From: Bacillaceae bacterium SAS-127 | GTDB taxonomy: Bacteria > Bacillota > Bacilli > Bacillales > Domibacillaceae | Direction: 5' to 3' | Assembly: GCA_002261155.1 (NCBI GenBank) | Contig: NKXN01000034.1 | Coordinates: 1-64,000, forward strand | DNA length: 64,000 nt | Part shown: piece by piece, positions 25,555 to 36,176 of the stretch | Layout of the letters: each line of letters begins with the position of its first letter | Position numbering within the stretch: position 1 is the first letter of the stretch | The notes under the pieces: generated by a model | Database searches by the model: none | What the model saw: the letters and a program-made list of their open reading frames with translations, nothing else | What the model was told of the DNA's origin: nothing | Position numbers and translations under genes: made by a program

Positions 25555-27564
25555 TTATTCTTCTACTTTAAACCGCTTCACTTCTTGTTGGAGCAATTGA
25601 CTTAACTCGGTTAATGTTGTGGCATCTTCTGCAACAAGTTGAATCGCTCTTGCTTGTTCTTCTGATGAAGCATTCACTTCTTCACAAGTGGCTGCCGTTT
25701 GTTGAGCCAATGCAGCCATTTCTTGTATTGAATTTAATACAGCGTCTTTCTTCTCCGACACGCTTTCAATATCATGACCGACACGATCAATCGAAGCGAC
25801 CATTTTATGCACAAAATCAGAAATTTGTACGAACACATCATGTGTATCGCCAATGACTGTTGCTTGCTTACTGAAAATTTCGCTCGTTTGTCCCATTTCC
25901 TTCACTGCTTTTTGTGAGCTTTCCTGAATATCGCTCACGATCGTTTTCACATCTTCTGTAGCAACAGTTGATTGTTCGGCCAGTTTTTTCACTTCGTCTG
26001 CTACAACCGCAAATCCTTTACCACTTTCACCCGCTCTAGCGGCTTCGATACTAGCATTTAAGGCGAGCAAGCTCGTCTGGGAAGAAATGTCCGTAATCGT
26101 ATCCATCACCCGACCGATCGCAGAAATTTTACTATTTAATTCAGTGATGACCGACTCCATCGACTGAACGAATTGATCCGTCACCTCAAAAGAACTTTCT
26201 AATTCTTTCATTTGACTCTGCCCTTTGGCATTTAATTCATTTGTTTCTACCGTCATATTTGACATTGTTTGTGTTTGTTCTAACACTCTTTGCAGTTCTT
26301 CTCCTAATTCCACTGATAAATGATTGGCCCGATCTGCATCTTCAGATGAACGACTCGCTCCAATGGAAATTTCCGATACAGCTTTAGCAACTTGCTCACT
26401 AGACGCTTGAGTTTCTTCAGAAATGGCGCTCAAATTCTCGCTAGAGCTTAATACATCATTAGAAGATCGATGAACGACTGAAATTACATTACGTAACTGT
26501 TCAACCATTTGATTAAATAGTTGGGCAAGCTGACCTGCTTCATCCTTCGTTGCTACGTTTACTCGAGCGGTAAGGTCCCCATTCGTGATTCTTTCCACCC
26601 CAATTTTCAACTCGTTAAGTGGACGCGTAATGATTGTAGAAATAAACCGAATCGCAAAGAAAGACACGATAAGGACGACAACGGTAATCATTAATAAGCT
26701 ATTACCAACACGCTTCGCCATCTCATATATCTTCTCTTCCTTATATGCCGTTCCTATCACCCAATCTGTCTCAGGCATTTTGTTATAAACAAGCATTTTC
26801 TTCGCGTCATCCAACTGATATTCTAGGCTCCCTTTGCCTTGTTCGCTATTTACCAATTTTTGAATGACTGGAAGATCGGTTAAATCCTCTCCTTGCTTAG
26901 TCGGATGGGCAACCGCAATTCCCTCATTACTAACAATGAATGGTTCCCCATCATAAGCCATCTCTTGGCTATACAAAAATTCGAAGATCTCATTCAATGT
27001 AATATTAATCGCAATCACACCTAAAGTTTGCTCATTCACTTTTATCGTTTTGGATATCGCAATTACATTTTCCTTTGTTCTTGCATCAATAAATGGGTCA
27101 ATAATGGCGGCTTTCTCGCCACTCTCTAACCCCTCTTTATACCAAGGTCGAACCGTTACATCATAATCCGCTCCGAAATCATGGATAGGGTAATTGACAT
27201 AGTTGTTCTGATCTGTTCCCATCACAACGTTGACCGCAGATGGATATTCCTTGAAAAACCCTTCCATTTCTTGATGAAATTTCGCTTCTAATAATTTCAG
27301 CTGCTTCTCATCATTTTTAGATAAAGCGATAGCTACTTGTCTAACTGTCTGTCTTTTGGACAGTTGGTTTAATGCTGACGTATGAGAGCCAATAAATAGA
27401 CTGACCATCTCTGTGACTGATTCATTGTTGACCTCAGCCACTTCACTTACATTTTTCTCTGTTTGCTTTTTTACTTGTAGCTGAGTGAGAAAGATAGCGA
27501 CAGAGAAAGCGATCAAAAAAAGACTCGCCACAAGAAGAACCATTTTGCTCTTAATTGATTTCAT
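25555..27564 (-). CDS. Methyl-accepting chemotaxis protein with dCache sensor
   Basis: A 669-residue chemoreceptor. A membrane segment spans about 8-28; a double-Cache sensor domain follows (about 35-285), with VRPWYKEG and ...AIIDPFIDA at the ligand pocket; the RxxWY-type motif with a later Asp is seen in amino-acid-binding dCache domains. The second membrane segment is about 290-310, then HAMP (to about 365) and the cytoplasmic signalling hairpin, whose tip reads [20 protein letters not shown]. Signals would go to CheA/CheW. Monocistronic, flanked by terminators on both sides. The amino-acid ligand is inference. Confidence 0.92.
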   Translation of the reverse strand: MKSIKSKMVLLVASLFLIAFSVAIFLTQLQVKKQTEKNVSEVAEVNNESVTEMVSLFIGSHTSALNQLSKRQTVRQVAIALSKNDEKQLKLLEAKFHQEMEGFFKEYPSAVNVVMGTDQNNYVNYPIHDFGADYDVTVRPWYKEGLESGEKAAIIDPFIDARTKENVIAISKTIKVNEQTLGVIAINITLNEIFEFLYSQEMAYDGEPFIVSNEGIAVAHPTKQGEDLTDLPVIQKLVNSEQGKGSLEYQLDDAKKMLVYNKMPETDWVIGTAYKEEKIYEMAKRVGNSLLMITVVVLIVSFFAIRFISTIITRPLNELKIGVERITNGDLTARVNVATKDEAGQLAQLFNQMVEQLRNVISVVHRSSNDVLSSSENLSAISEETQASSEQVAKAVSEISIGASRSSEDADRANHLSVELGEELQRVLEQTQTMSNMTVETNELNAKGQSQMKELESSFEVTDQFVQSMESVITELNSKISAIGRVMDTITDISSQTSLLALNASIEAARAGESGKGFAVVADEVKKLAEQSTVATEDVKTIVSDIQESSQKAVKEMGQTSEIFSKQATVIGDTHDVFVQISDFVHKMVASIDRVGHDIESVSEKKDAVLNSIQEMAALAQQTAATCEEVNASSEEQARAIQLVAEDATTLTELSQLLQQEVKRFKVEE

Positions 27565-27675
27565 ATTCTAAAGACCTCGTTTATTATTTTAGTACTTTTA
27601 GAATATCGGAAAGAATTTACGAGCATTAATAGCAAGAAAAAATATAAAATAATTATAAATTGCATGTATATTTAC

Positions 27676-27717
27676 AAAAAAACTAAGAAACATAACGATC
27701 GTTCCTTAGTTTTTTTC
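27676..27717. terminator. Terminator of the ABC exporter operon
   Basis: AACTAAG and CTTAGTT with an inner AAC/GTT pairing, flanked by A and T runs. It lies just after the stop of the last permease gene. Confidence 0.75.
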
Positions 27718-27719
27718 AA

Positions 27720-28412
27720 TTATATGATATCCTCCCTCTCAATGTTTCGTATCGCCGAATAAGCAATCATTATCCCAACGACGGCAAGTCCTAATTGAAG
27801 AGGAATGAATGTCACCATAGAGAAAGCTGAATTACTCGAAAAAGCAATGCCTACAACGATTAGAGATGAAGCAATCGTGGCTGCAACCGAATATTTACGC
27901 ATACCGAAGTACAAGGAAATTAAGCTGGCTCCTGCAGCAGCGATGGCAAAGAAAATCATTTTGATCGCTTCTTCTAGAAACTGAGGAACCGTGACTGAAA
28001 ACGGAACAATCGGAACATACATATCGATAATAAAGAATGAGCCAGCAACAATCATATTAGATAATAAAATCGTCACAAACGTCATCACCGCTATCAATAA
28101 TAGTTTACTAGCGATTATTTTCTTTCGATTAACAGGATAAGAGAACAAAAGCAAAATCGTTTTATTTCGATATTCTTCAATCACCATTTTCGCAATCAAT
28201 ACAGCGGCAAACACGATAAACGTCGCTCTCACCATTCCGCCGATCAGTACAAAGACATCTTGATACATCGCAATCATCGAGTCTCTTTCTTCTTGTTCTA
28301 TATACATAATGCAGCACATCAATACGGTTATAATGATGTTAGTAATCACCGCCCCTTTGACATACCATCCAAACTTAAATTTCTTCATTTCTAGCTTTAT
28401 TAGCTGCAGCAT
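27720..28412 (-). CDS. ABC-2 type transporter permease (second copy)
   Basis: A 230-residue membrane protein with six predicted segments, starting MLQLIKLEMKKFKFGWYVKG, followed by VIEEYRNKTILLLFSYPVNR KK-type coupling helix (the sequence is EEYRNKTILLLFSYPVNRKK). This EEYRNKT motif is typical of BcrB/YcbO-like lantibiotic or bacitracin exporters. It is a paralogue of the permease gene just upstream, with the same GGAGAGGGAA ribosome site context. Together they could form a heterodimeric channel with the ATPase at 29134. Confidence 0.82.
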   Translation of the reverse strand: MLQLIKLEMKKFKFGWYVKGAVITNIIITVLMCCIMYIEQEERDSMIAMYQDVFVLIGGMVRATFIVFAAVLIAKMVIEEYRNKTILLLFSYPVNRKKIIASKLLLIAVMTFVTILLSNMIVAGSFFIIDMYVPIVPFSVTVPQFLEEAIKMIFFAIAAAGASLISLYFGMRKYSVAATIASSLIVVGIAFSSNSAFSMVTFIPLQLGLAVVGIMIAYSAIRNIEREDII

Positions 28413-28436
28413 GGGTTCCCTCTCCTTCTTTTAAAC

Positions 28437-29141
28437 TTAAGCCACATCGATTCGGTCCACTTTACGATAAGAAAGATAGCCAATCATCATGCCTAATAAA
28501 CAAAGGGCCAACGGTATAACAATGAATTCGTATAAACTTATATTGCTCACTCCGTCAGACACGTTGGCGTTAATTAGAAATCCGATTAATACCGATGTTG
28601 TAATCGTTGTAGGGGTTGATTTTTTTCTCATACCGAAATATAGCGGAACGAGACTAATGCCAGCGACCATAAAGGCGTTAATAAAAGTCGATGGAACTAT
28701 CGCAATGATGTCACTCATCTGAACAGGAGTATCAAAGAACCCTATAATAGGATTGAAGAAAAACGTCAACAAACTAATGATAAAAGTGGAGAGCACGATG
28801 TTGAAAAAACAGAAACTAAAGACGATGAATAGCTTTGCTTGCATTAATTTTTTTCGCTCGATCGGATAGGTAAACAATAATTGCATCGTTTTGTTTTTGT
28901 ATTCATCAATAACTAAACGTGATAAAAGGACCCCTGAAAAAATGATAAATGTGATTCTAATTAAGATATTCGTTAACGTCATAAACTCCGAATAATCTGC
29001 AAACATTAGGTCACTCTCAACTTTAGAACCCCACGCCATCAAACCAACAGCAGCGAAAATCCCTAAAATACAAAATGCTAAGCTTTTAAAATAAAGAGGT
29101 AATTGATGTTTTTTCCATTCTAGTTTTATCAGTTTAAGCAT
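28437..29141 (-). CDS. ABC-2 type transporter permease (first copy)
   Basis: A 234-residue membrane protein with six segments; IDEYKNKTMQLLFTYPIERK is the coupling helix shared with its downstream paralogue. The ATG at 29141 has GGAGAGG 6 bases upstream and overlaps the ATPase stop by 8 bases. Both permeases resemble YcbO/BcrB; B. subtilis ycbLMNO has one permease of this size, so here the gene appears duplicated. Confidence 0.82.
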   Translation of the reverse strand: MLKLIKLEWKKHQLPLYFKSLAFCILGIFAAVGLMAWGSKVESDLMFADYSEFMTLTNILIRITFIIFSGVLLSRLVIDEYKNKTMQLLFTYPIERKKLMQAKLFIVFSFCFFNIVLSTFIISLLTFFFNPIIGFFDTPVQMSDIIAIVPSTFINAFMVAGISLVPLYFGMRKKSTPTTITTSVLIGFLINANVSDGVSNISLYEFIVIPLALCLLGMMIGYLSYRKVDRIDVA

Positions 29142-30057
29142 GAATTCCCTCTCCATTCATAAGGTTTAGGAAATACTCCTCTAATGAGCTATGCTTCTTA
29201 TTGATACTTTCAATCTCGATATCATTCATAATTAGTGTCTTTGAAATTTCTTGCTGGGTAGCTGTCATTTCATAAATGCGAATCATTTTGTCGTTCATGA
29301 TTTTATAGTTTTTCAAACCTAATTGATGGTCTAAAATATAAACAGCCTTTTTAACATCGTGAACCGTGACTTCGATATACTCGGTTTGTTCACCACTAAT
29401 GCTCTGCATCGACACCTCTTTGATCAGCTTGCCGTTTTGAATCACTCCAATCGTGTCAGCCATCTGCTCCATTTCCGCTAAAATATGGCTGGAAACTAGT
29501 AACGTAATCCCGTATTCTTTACAAAGTATTTTAAATAGCTCTCGTAACTCTTTAATACCGATAGGGTCTAACCCATTGATCGGCTCATCTAAAATTAACA
29601 GCTCAGGCTTTGTCGTAATCGCTCTCGCAATTCCTAACCGCTGCTTCATCCCAAGGGAAAAATCTTTTACTTTTTTATCATCGACATTATGCAAATGCAC
29701 TAGATTTAACGCGTGGTCAATCGCTGTCTTGTCATAGTAGCCCATGTATTCACAATGTAAGTAAAGATTCTCTTTAGCTGTGAGTTTGTCATAAAAAATC
29801 GGATATTCGATAATCGTTCCCATGCGCTTGAGCACTTCGTAGGACGTATCCGTTAATCTCTCTCCGAAAATTTCAATCTCACCACTCGTCGGCTTAATTA
29901 AATTCGTCATCATTTTCATAACGGTTGTTTTACCAGCACCATTTGGTCCTAAAAATCCGTAGATCTCCCCTTGCTTCACATGCATATTGACCGCAGAAAC
30001 CACCTCTTTCCCGTCAAACACCTTTGTTAATTGATTCGTTTTTAATATATAGGACAT
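29134..30057 (-). CDS. ABC transporter ATP-binding protein, BcrA/YcbN-like
   Basis: A 307-residue exporter ATPase. Walker A GPNGAGKTT, signature FSLGMKQRLGIAR, Walker B LLILDEPINGLDP, then SSHILAEMEQM. The C-terminal 90 residues are the usual BcrA-type extension. The length and the neighbouring genes agree with YcbN of B. subtilis and with bacitracin or lantibiotic immunity ATPases. The gene follows the sensor kinase pair in the same direction and is followed by two permeases. A role in exporting or removing a cell-envelope-active peptide is inferred. Confidence 0.88.
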   Translation of the reverse strand: MSYILKTNQLTKVFDGKEVVSAVNMHVKQGEIYGFLGPNGAGKTTVMKMMTNLIKPTSGEIEIFGERLTDTSYEVLKRMGTIIEYPIFYDKLTAKENLYLHCEYMGYYDKTAIDHALNLVHLHNVDDKKVKDFSLGMKQRLGIARAITTKPELLILDEPINGLDPIGIKELRELFKILCKEYGITLLVSSHILAEMEQMADTIGVIQNGKLIKEVSMQSISGEQTEYIEVTVHDVKKAVYILDHQLGLKNYKIMNDKMIRIYEMTATQQEISKTLIMNDIEIESINKKHSSLEEYFLNLMNGEGIHA

Positions 30058-30139
30058 GTTTTTTCCCCTTTCACTGTATAACTCAATTGTACGAAGCGAA
30101 CTTCTCTTTTTTTCTTACTCAATCCTTACAAATTTCTTA

Positions 30140-30345
30140 AGCTCACAGAAAAGCGAAAGGCGACGCTTAACGACGTACAAACTGGACGGCTCCGCACGAG
30201 ATAAAGGAAACACGATGAGGAACGAATCGATGTTGACTTATCGCAAGGAAGAGCAGGGAAGTTTGCTAGTCGTTGGAGCCTGGAGCTAGACAAGAAAAGC
30301 GAAAGGCGACGCTGGAGCTGGACAAGAAAAGCACAAGGCGAAAAA
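30140..30345 (+). repeat. Bacillus-type interspersed repeat element with two direct units
   Basis: Between the kinase and the ABC genes lie GCGAAAGGCGACGCT (twice, at about 30153 and 30299) and GGAGCTGGACAAGAAAAGC-type units (GGAGCTAGACAAGAAAAGC then GGAGCTGGACAAGAAAAGC, about 30282-30332). Phrases like these are widespread in intergenic DNA of Bacillus and Geobacillus. No gene is present in this 315-base stretch; a 77-codon frame at 30056-30289 lacks a ribosome site and reads through the repeat. Confidence 0.65.
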
Positions 30346-30372
30346 AGCTTGCAGAACCTCCCTGTCTACAAG

Positions 30373-31308
30373 CTAAAACTCCATTCTTTTCAACATGATG
30401 GTAAACACGGTTTTCTCGTAAGGTTTACTGGAAAGATGGATTTCTCCACCTAATGCTTCCACAAGCCGCTTCGTAATCGTCAACCCAAGCCCACTGCCTT
30501 GGTACAAACGATTCCTTGAATCCTCTAATGTGTACATCCGCTCAAATACTTTGTCGATATGAGACTCAGAAATTCCTTTTCCCTTATCCCATATATCAAT
30601 GCACACAAACTTTTCCTCATTTCTTACGATCATACCAAGTGTTTTCCCATCTCCTCCATACGCAATCGCATTCGAAATTAAATTATTTAATATTCGTCCT
30701 AACACTTCCTCATTTCCAAGTGCATAGAGCGGCCTTTCCGGTAGATCAATATGAACAGCGAACCCTTTCGTCGTCAGTACATCATAGAAGGATAAAATAT
30801 TTGCCTGACACACTTCATTCACATTGATTCTCGTTAGCTCGATCCTTTGATCTCCCGACTCCAATTTTGCTAAATCAAAAAATTTATGAATAAGTTCCAT
30901 CAGTTCATACGTTTTCAGTTGCACTTTTTTCAGCAATGCTCGCCGCTCTTCTTCAGACAGCGTAGGATCGGTTTGCAATATTTCGATGTATCCAAGAATG
31001 ACCGTGAGTGGTGTTTTTAAATCATGCGACACATTCGAAAGCATCTTCCGCATCGATATTTCTACCTTCGCATGATCCGCATTAGTTTTTTGTTTCGCTT
31101 CTAACAAACGATTAATAGCGACTAACAACTTTTGCAGTTCTTGATCATCGGTCACGACTAACAACTTTTCAGCTGTTTGCTTTCCAGCGATTTCTTGCAG
31201 CTTTTCATATGTATAACGCAACTGTTCATCTTTATTTTTCTGCATCTGATATTGAAAAAAAATCACGCCTAGTAACATGAATATCATCGTCGTTAATAAA
31301 ATGACCAT
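30373..31308 (-). CDS. Sensor histidine kinase (YcbM-like)
   Basis: A 311-residue kinase with a single N-terminal membrane segment (about 3-20) and almost no extracellular part. A linker helix is followed by the H box SNVSHDLKTPLTVILGYIE (His about residue 98), N box LNNLISNAIAYG, G1 DIWDKGKGIS, F and G2 GSGLGLTITKRLVEALGG. The length equals that of YcbM in B. subtilis. Short kinases without a sensory loop often take their signal from the linked ABC transporter. It starts 1 base after the regulator gene's stop and the ABC genes follow after a repeat element. Confidence 0.9.
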   Translation of the reverse strand: MVILLTTMIFMLLGVIFFQYQMQKNKDEQLRYTYEKLQEIAGKQTAEKLLVVTDDQELQKLLVAINRLLEAKQKTNADHAKVEISMRKMLSNVSHDLKTPLTVILGYIEILQTDPTLSEEERRALLKKVQLKTYELMELIHKFFDLAKLESGDQRIELTRINVNEVCQANILSFYDVLTTKGFAVHIDLPERPLYALGNEEVLGRILNNLISNAIAYGGDGKTLGMIVRNEEKFVCIDIWDKGKGISESHIDKVFERMYTLEDSRNRLYQGSGLGLTITKRLVEALGGEIHLSSKPYEKTVFTIMLKRMEF

Positions 31309-31309
31309 G

Positions 31310-32002
31310 TTACATCACTTCCAGCTTATAGCCGATTCCCCATAACGTTTTAATATATTGTGGGTTGGACGGATCATCCTCAATTTTCTCTCGTAGTCGT
31401 CTCATATGAACATTAATGACATTCTCATCACCGTAATATTCCTCATTCCAAATCAGCTGATAAATTTGCGCTTTCGTAAACACACGATTGCGATTTTTCA
31501 TAAATAGCTTTAATAATTCGAATTCTTTAGAGGTAAGTTTGATCACTTCGTCTTTCTTCCAAGCTGTAAAATTGATACTATCTATTTTTAACTCACCAAT
31601 TTGAATCACTTCCTCTTGTTGCTGTGGAGCGGAATATTGGGTCGAACGACGAATGCCCGCCTTTACTCGCGCGCATAACTCAATCATAGAAAATGGCTTA
31701 CAAATATAATCATCGGCACCAAGGCCTAACCCGATCGCCTTATCAACATCTGTATCTTTCGCCGACATCATTAAAATCGGCACAGCACTTCTTTCACGAA
31801 TCGACCTCACCACTTCTAATCCATCGATCTTCGGCATCATAATATCTAAAATGAGTAAATCAAATGAACCTTGTGTAAATTTCAGTAGCCCTTCTTCTCC
31901 ATCCGAAGCCGTCGTTACGGTAAAACCTTCTTTTGTTAAATAACTGCCTACCATTTCTTGAATCGATTGATCGTCTTCTACTAGTAATATACGAGATGAC
32001 AT
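31310..32002 (-). CDS. OmpR family response regulator (YcbL-like)
   Basis: A 230-residue regulator. The receiver domain (about 1-115) has ILLVEDD, the phosphoacceptor in LLILDIMMPK (Asp about 53), SAKD and the Lys in ICKPFS. The winged helix DNA-binding domain covers about 135-228 (LTSKEFELLKLFMKN, VFTKAQIYQLIW, NVINVHMRRLREKIE). ATG 32002 has AGGAG at the right distance; an open frame extends upstream to 32065 without one. It is divergent from the DUF4097 genes and has its own promoter at 32044-32072. It probably controls the ABC exporter and perhaps the DUF4097 pair. Confidence 0.92.
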   Translation of the reverse strand: MSSRILLVEDDQSIQEMVGSYLTKEGFTVTTASDGEEGLLKFTQGSFDLLILDIMMPKIDGLEVVRSIRERSAVPILMMSAKDTDVDKAIGLGLGADDYICKPFSMIELCARVKAGIRRSTQYSAPQQQEEVIQIGELKIDSINFTAWKKDEVIKLTSKEFELLKLFMKNRNRVFTKAQIYQLIWNEEYYGDENVINVHMRRLREKIEDDPSNPQYIKTLWGIGYKLEVM

Positions 32003-32043
32003 CTTCTTTTTATCTCCTAACTTTACATATATTAGTATGATTA

Positions 32044-32072
32044 ATTGTATCGTAGGATCGATCACATGTGAA
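32044..32072 (-). promoter_or_regulatory. Sigma-A promoter of the two-component operon
   Basis: On the minus strand TTCACA, 17 bases, TACAAT. The -10 ends about 42 bases before the regulator ATG. Confidence 0.6.
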
Positions 32073-32120
32073 TGAATATCCTCCGTCTCTAGTCTGAGCT
32101 GAAACTAAATCTCCAGTTCG

Positions 32121-32149
32121 TTGTTTAAACTTGGAAAATCCAATAAAAT
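32121..32149 (+). promoter_or_regulatory. Sigma-A promoter of the DUF4097 pair
   Basis: TTGTTT, 17 bases, TAAAAT, 45 bases before the GTG at 32194. Divergent from the promoter at 32044-32072. Confidence 0.6.
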
Positions 32150-32193
32150 AGCCATATAGATTAGAAGGAAAAAACAGAAGTGAGGGAAGAGCA

Positions 32194-33042
32194 GTGAAAA
32201 ATATTATTGCCTTTATTCTTGTCATCTTAGCGTTCGGTGTAGCTTTGTTTATCTTCAATGAAACGAGGGGATCGACAGCACGCAGCGCCGATATCACAAA
32301 AGACATGAATAAAATTGAATTAAACATGGAAGGTAGCGATACAACCGTCATCGCCGAAAAACGCGAGAATGTGAAAGTGGATCTTGAAGGAAAAGGGAAG
32401 CTCTCCGTTCGCGAAAATGGAGATACGATTGAAGTAGAAGTGAAACAGAAATGGTATCAATCATTTTTATCTTTCGGAAAATCAGCGACAGCTACCGTGT
32501 ATATTCCGGAAGATTATGACCGCGACATGGAATTCAATATCGACGCTGGAAATTTAGTATTTTCAGGTGCATCCGAAGCAAATCCGATGAAGCTCGATAC
32601 AGTGAATACGGAGATGAATGCGGCAAAGGTGGAGTTCAGCCATTTAGAAACCGCTCAATGGGTGTTAGAGGTTTCTGCAGGCAAGTTAACGATTGATTCG
32701 TTAACAACGAAGGAAGGTAGCTTTAATGTCAGTGCAGCTGATGTAACACTTACTCGTTACACAGGGCCTCTTGAAGGAGATTTAGCTGTTGGAAATATGG
32801 AGATTGAAATGGAAAAGCTTGCTGGGGATGTCCGCTTTGATGTAAATGTTGGAAGCGTCGCGCTTGACCTCCCTGACAAAGCCGATTTTTCATTAAAAGG
32901 CCAGTCAGAATTGGGCGATATCTCCTGTGACTTCCCTCTACAAGGTCAAGAGAGTCGCAACGGAAATATTTCCGGGAAACATGGCTCTGGGAAATATCAA
33001 ATGGACGTGTCAGTAGCGGCTGGCGAGATGGAAATTTATTAA
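32194..33042 (+). CDS. DUF4097 (LiaG-like) protein, copy 1
   Basis: A 282-residue protein with an N-terminal membrane anchor (about residues 3-22, IIAFILVILAFGVALFIF) and a long beta-helix-like adhesin domain rich in repeated DSLTTKEGSFNVSAADV-type turns, as in LiaG of the B. subtilis envelope-stress operon. A paralogue follows immediately (33071). GTG start with GAGGG 7 bases upstream. In this copy several serines of the Ser-Ser-Gly turns seen in copy 2 are replaced (SAADV for SSGDV, VNVGSV for LSSGSV), so the two have diverged. It may act at the membrane outer face in envelope stress; this is inference. Confidence 0.8.
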   Translation: MKNIIAFILVILAFGVALFIFNETRGSTARSADITKDMNKIELNMEGSDTTVIAEKRENVKVDLEGKGKLSVRENGDTIEVEVKQKWYQSFLSFGKSATATVYIPEDYDRDMEFNIDAGNLVFSGASEANPMKLDTVNTEMNAAKVEFSHLETAQWVLEVSAGKLTIDSLTTKEGSFNVSAADVTLTRYTGPLEGDLAVGNMEIEMEKLAGDVRFDVNVGSVALDLPDKADFSLKGQSELGDISCDFPLQGQESRNGNISGKHGSGKYQMDVSVAAGEMEIY

Positions 33043-33070
33043 TGACAAACGTAAAGTAAGGAGGAAAACT

Positions 33071-33910
33071 ATGAGAAAATTTTTCGTTATTCTCATCATC
33101 GTTTTAGCATTAGGCACAGCATTTTTGATAAAAAGAGAGCAATCGACAGGAACTCGTGCTGATCTGACCGATCGGATTGATACGATTGAGTTAAATATCG
33201 ACAGCAGTGATACAACGATCATTGCCGAAAAGCGAGATGATGTGAAAGCTGAGCTTGATGGCAAAAGCACGCTCTCCGTTCAAAAAAATGGCGATACCAT
33301 TGAAATAGAAGTGAAGCGTAAATGGTACCAGTGGTTTTCATTCTTTGGGGAATCAGACGTCACCGTATATATTCCGAAAGAGTTTGACCACCACCTCGAT
33401 CTCAACATCGGCGCTGGCAATTTAACCTTTTCAGGTGAATCCGAATCGAAGCCGATGAAGCTAGACAGAGTGAACATTGATATGAGTTCAGGCCATGTAA
33501 AGTTAGCCCATTTAGAAACGACGGAATTTGAACATGACGGTTCCTCTGGAAAATTAACGATTGATTCACTAACAACAAAAGAAGGTAGCTTTGATATTAG
33601 CTCAGGCGATGTGAAGCTGACGAACTACGTCGGCCCGATTGAAGGCGAGCTTTCTTCTGGGGATATGCAAGTTGAAATGAAAAAACTAATCGACGATGTC
33701 CGTTTTGATTTAAGCTCTGGAAGCGTCAAGCTCGATCTTCCTGATCAAGCAGACTTTACGTTAAAAGGCGAAGCAAGCAGCGGCGACATTTCCTGCGAAT
33801 TTCCGTTAAAAAATCAAAAGGTCGATGATGGAAATATTGCCGGAAAACACGGCTCTGGAAAGTATAAAATTGACGTGTCCATATCAAGCGGAAATGTGGA
33901 TATTTATTAA
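33071..33910 (+). CDS. DUF4097 (LiaG-like) protein, copy 2
   Basis: A 279-residue paralogue of the preceding protein, with the same architecture: membrane anchor at about 3-18 and a repeated beta-turn domain with SSG motifs (DISSGDVKL, ELSSGDMQV, DLSSGSVKL, EASSGDISC). These regular SSGD turns, spaced about 20-25 residues, suggest a stacked right-handed beta-helix. AGGAGG precedes the ATG; 28 bases separate the two genes. The operon ends in a strong terminator. Confidence 0.82.
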   Translation: MRKFFVILIIVLALGTAFLIKREQSTGTRADLTDRIDTIELNIDSSDTTIIAEKRDDVKAELDGKSTLSVQKNGDTIEIEVKRKWYQWFSFFGESDVTVYIPKEFDHHLDLNIGAGNLTFSGESESKPMKLDRVNIDMSSGHVKLAHLETTEFEHDGSSGKLTIDSLTTKEGSFDISSGDVKLTNYVGPIEGELSSGDMQVEMKKLIDDVRFDLSSGSVKLDLPDQADFTLKGEASSGDISCEFPLKNQKVDDGNIAGKHGSGKYKIDVSISSGNVDIY

Positions 33911-33911
33911 T

Positions 33912-33951
33912 AAAACAGCGACCCCCTTGTGAAGATGGGTCGCTGTTTTCG
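33912..33951. terminator. Bidirectional terminator
   Basis: AAAACAGCGACCC pairs with GGGTCGCTGTTTT; lies between the convergent DUF4097 and coiled-coil genes. Confidence 0.9.
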
Positions 33952-33962
33952 TCCACTACTTT

Positions 33963-34262
33963 TTATTTCACCTTTTTCAACATTAACACATCGGCTTTCG
34001 TTTCTATCATTTCTTCTGCTAAAACGGTGAACTTTGCATCGACTTTATCGATTTTTTCTTCTACGACGGTTAATCTTGCATCGACTTTATCCATTTTATT
34101 TTCTACGATTGTTAACCTTGCTTCTACTGCATCAATTCGTTTTGTTAACTTCTCATCCACTGCATCGATTCTTTCTGTCAATCGTTGCTCCGTGGCTTTC
34201 ATTTGATCAGATAGCTCCATAATCGCTTGTAGGATGGCGGCTGTGTCGATGGGTTGGCTCAT
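33963..34262 (-). CDS. Small coiled-coil protein
   Basis: A 99-residue protein with no signal peptide or membrane segment. From residue 25 it is made of seven-residue repeats (RIDAVDEKL, RIDAVEARL, IVENKMDKVDARL, VVEEKIDKVDAKF), a clear long coiled coil probably forming a homo-oligomer. AGGAGG lies before the ATG. It resembles small DUF-type coiled-coil proteins of Bacillus, and phage or plasmid structural helices in general shape. No function can be assigned. Confidence 0.7.
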   Translation of the reverse strand: MSQPIDTAAILQAIMELSDQMKATEQRLTERIDAVDEKLTKRIDAVEARLTIVENKMDKVDARLTVVEEKIDKVDAKFTVLAEEMIETKADVLMLKKVK

Positions 34263-34394
34263 GCTTCAATTCCTCCTTCTCTGTTTCAATGATATCTATG
34301 TTGACAACGTCTAAATGGCTAGTTTCAATTTCCCTTTTATTATAACACGCTTTTACACGGAACAACAAGAACGCACGTTCGTTTTTTAGGTAAC

Positions 34395-34428
34395 AAATAA
34401 AGGGAATGCTGGTGCACCCCCTTTGCTT
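34395..34428 (-). terminator. Probable terminator of the opuA operon
   Basis: On the minus strand AAAGGGGGTGC and GCATTCCCTTT form an imperfect stem followed by ATTTGTT, just after the opuAC stop. Confidence 0.5.
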
Positions 34429-34431
34429 CTA

Positions 34432-36176
<1,745 letters not shown>

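Noticed and set aside
30056-30289. 77-codon frame between the kinase and ABC genes
   Set aside because: It reads through interspersed repeat units and has no ribosome site.
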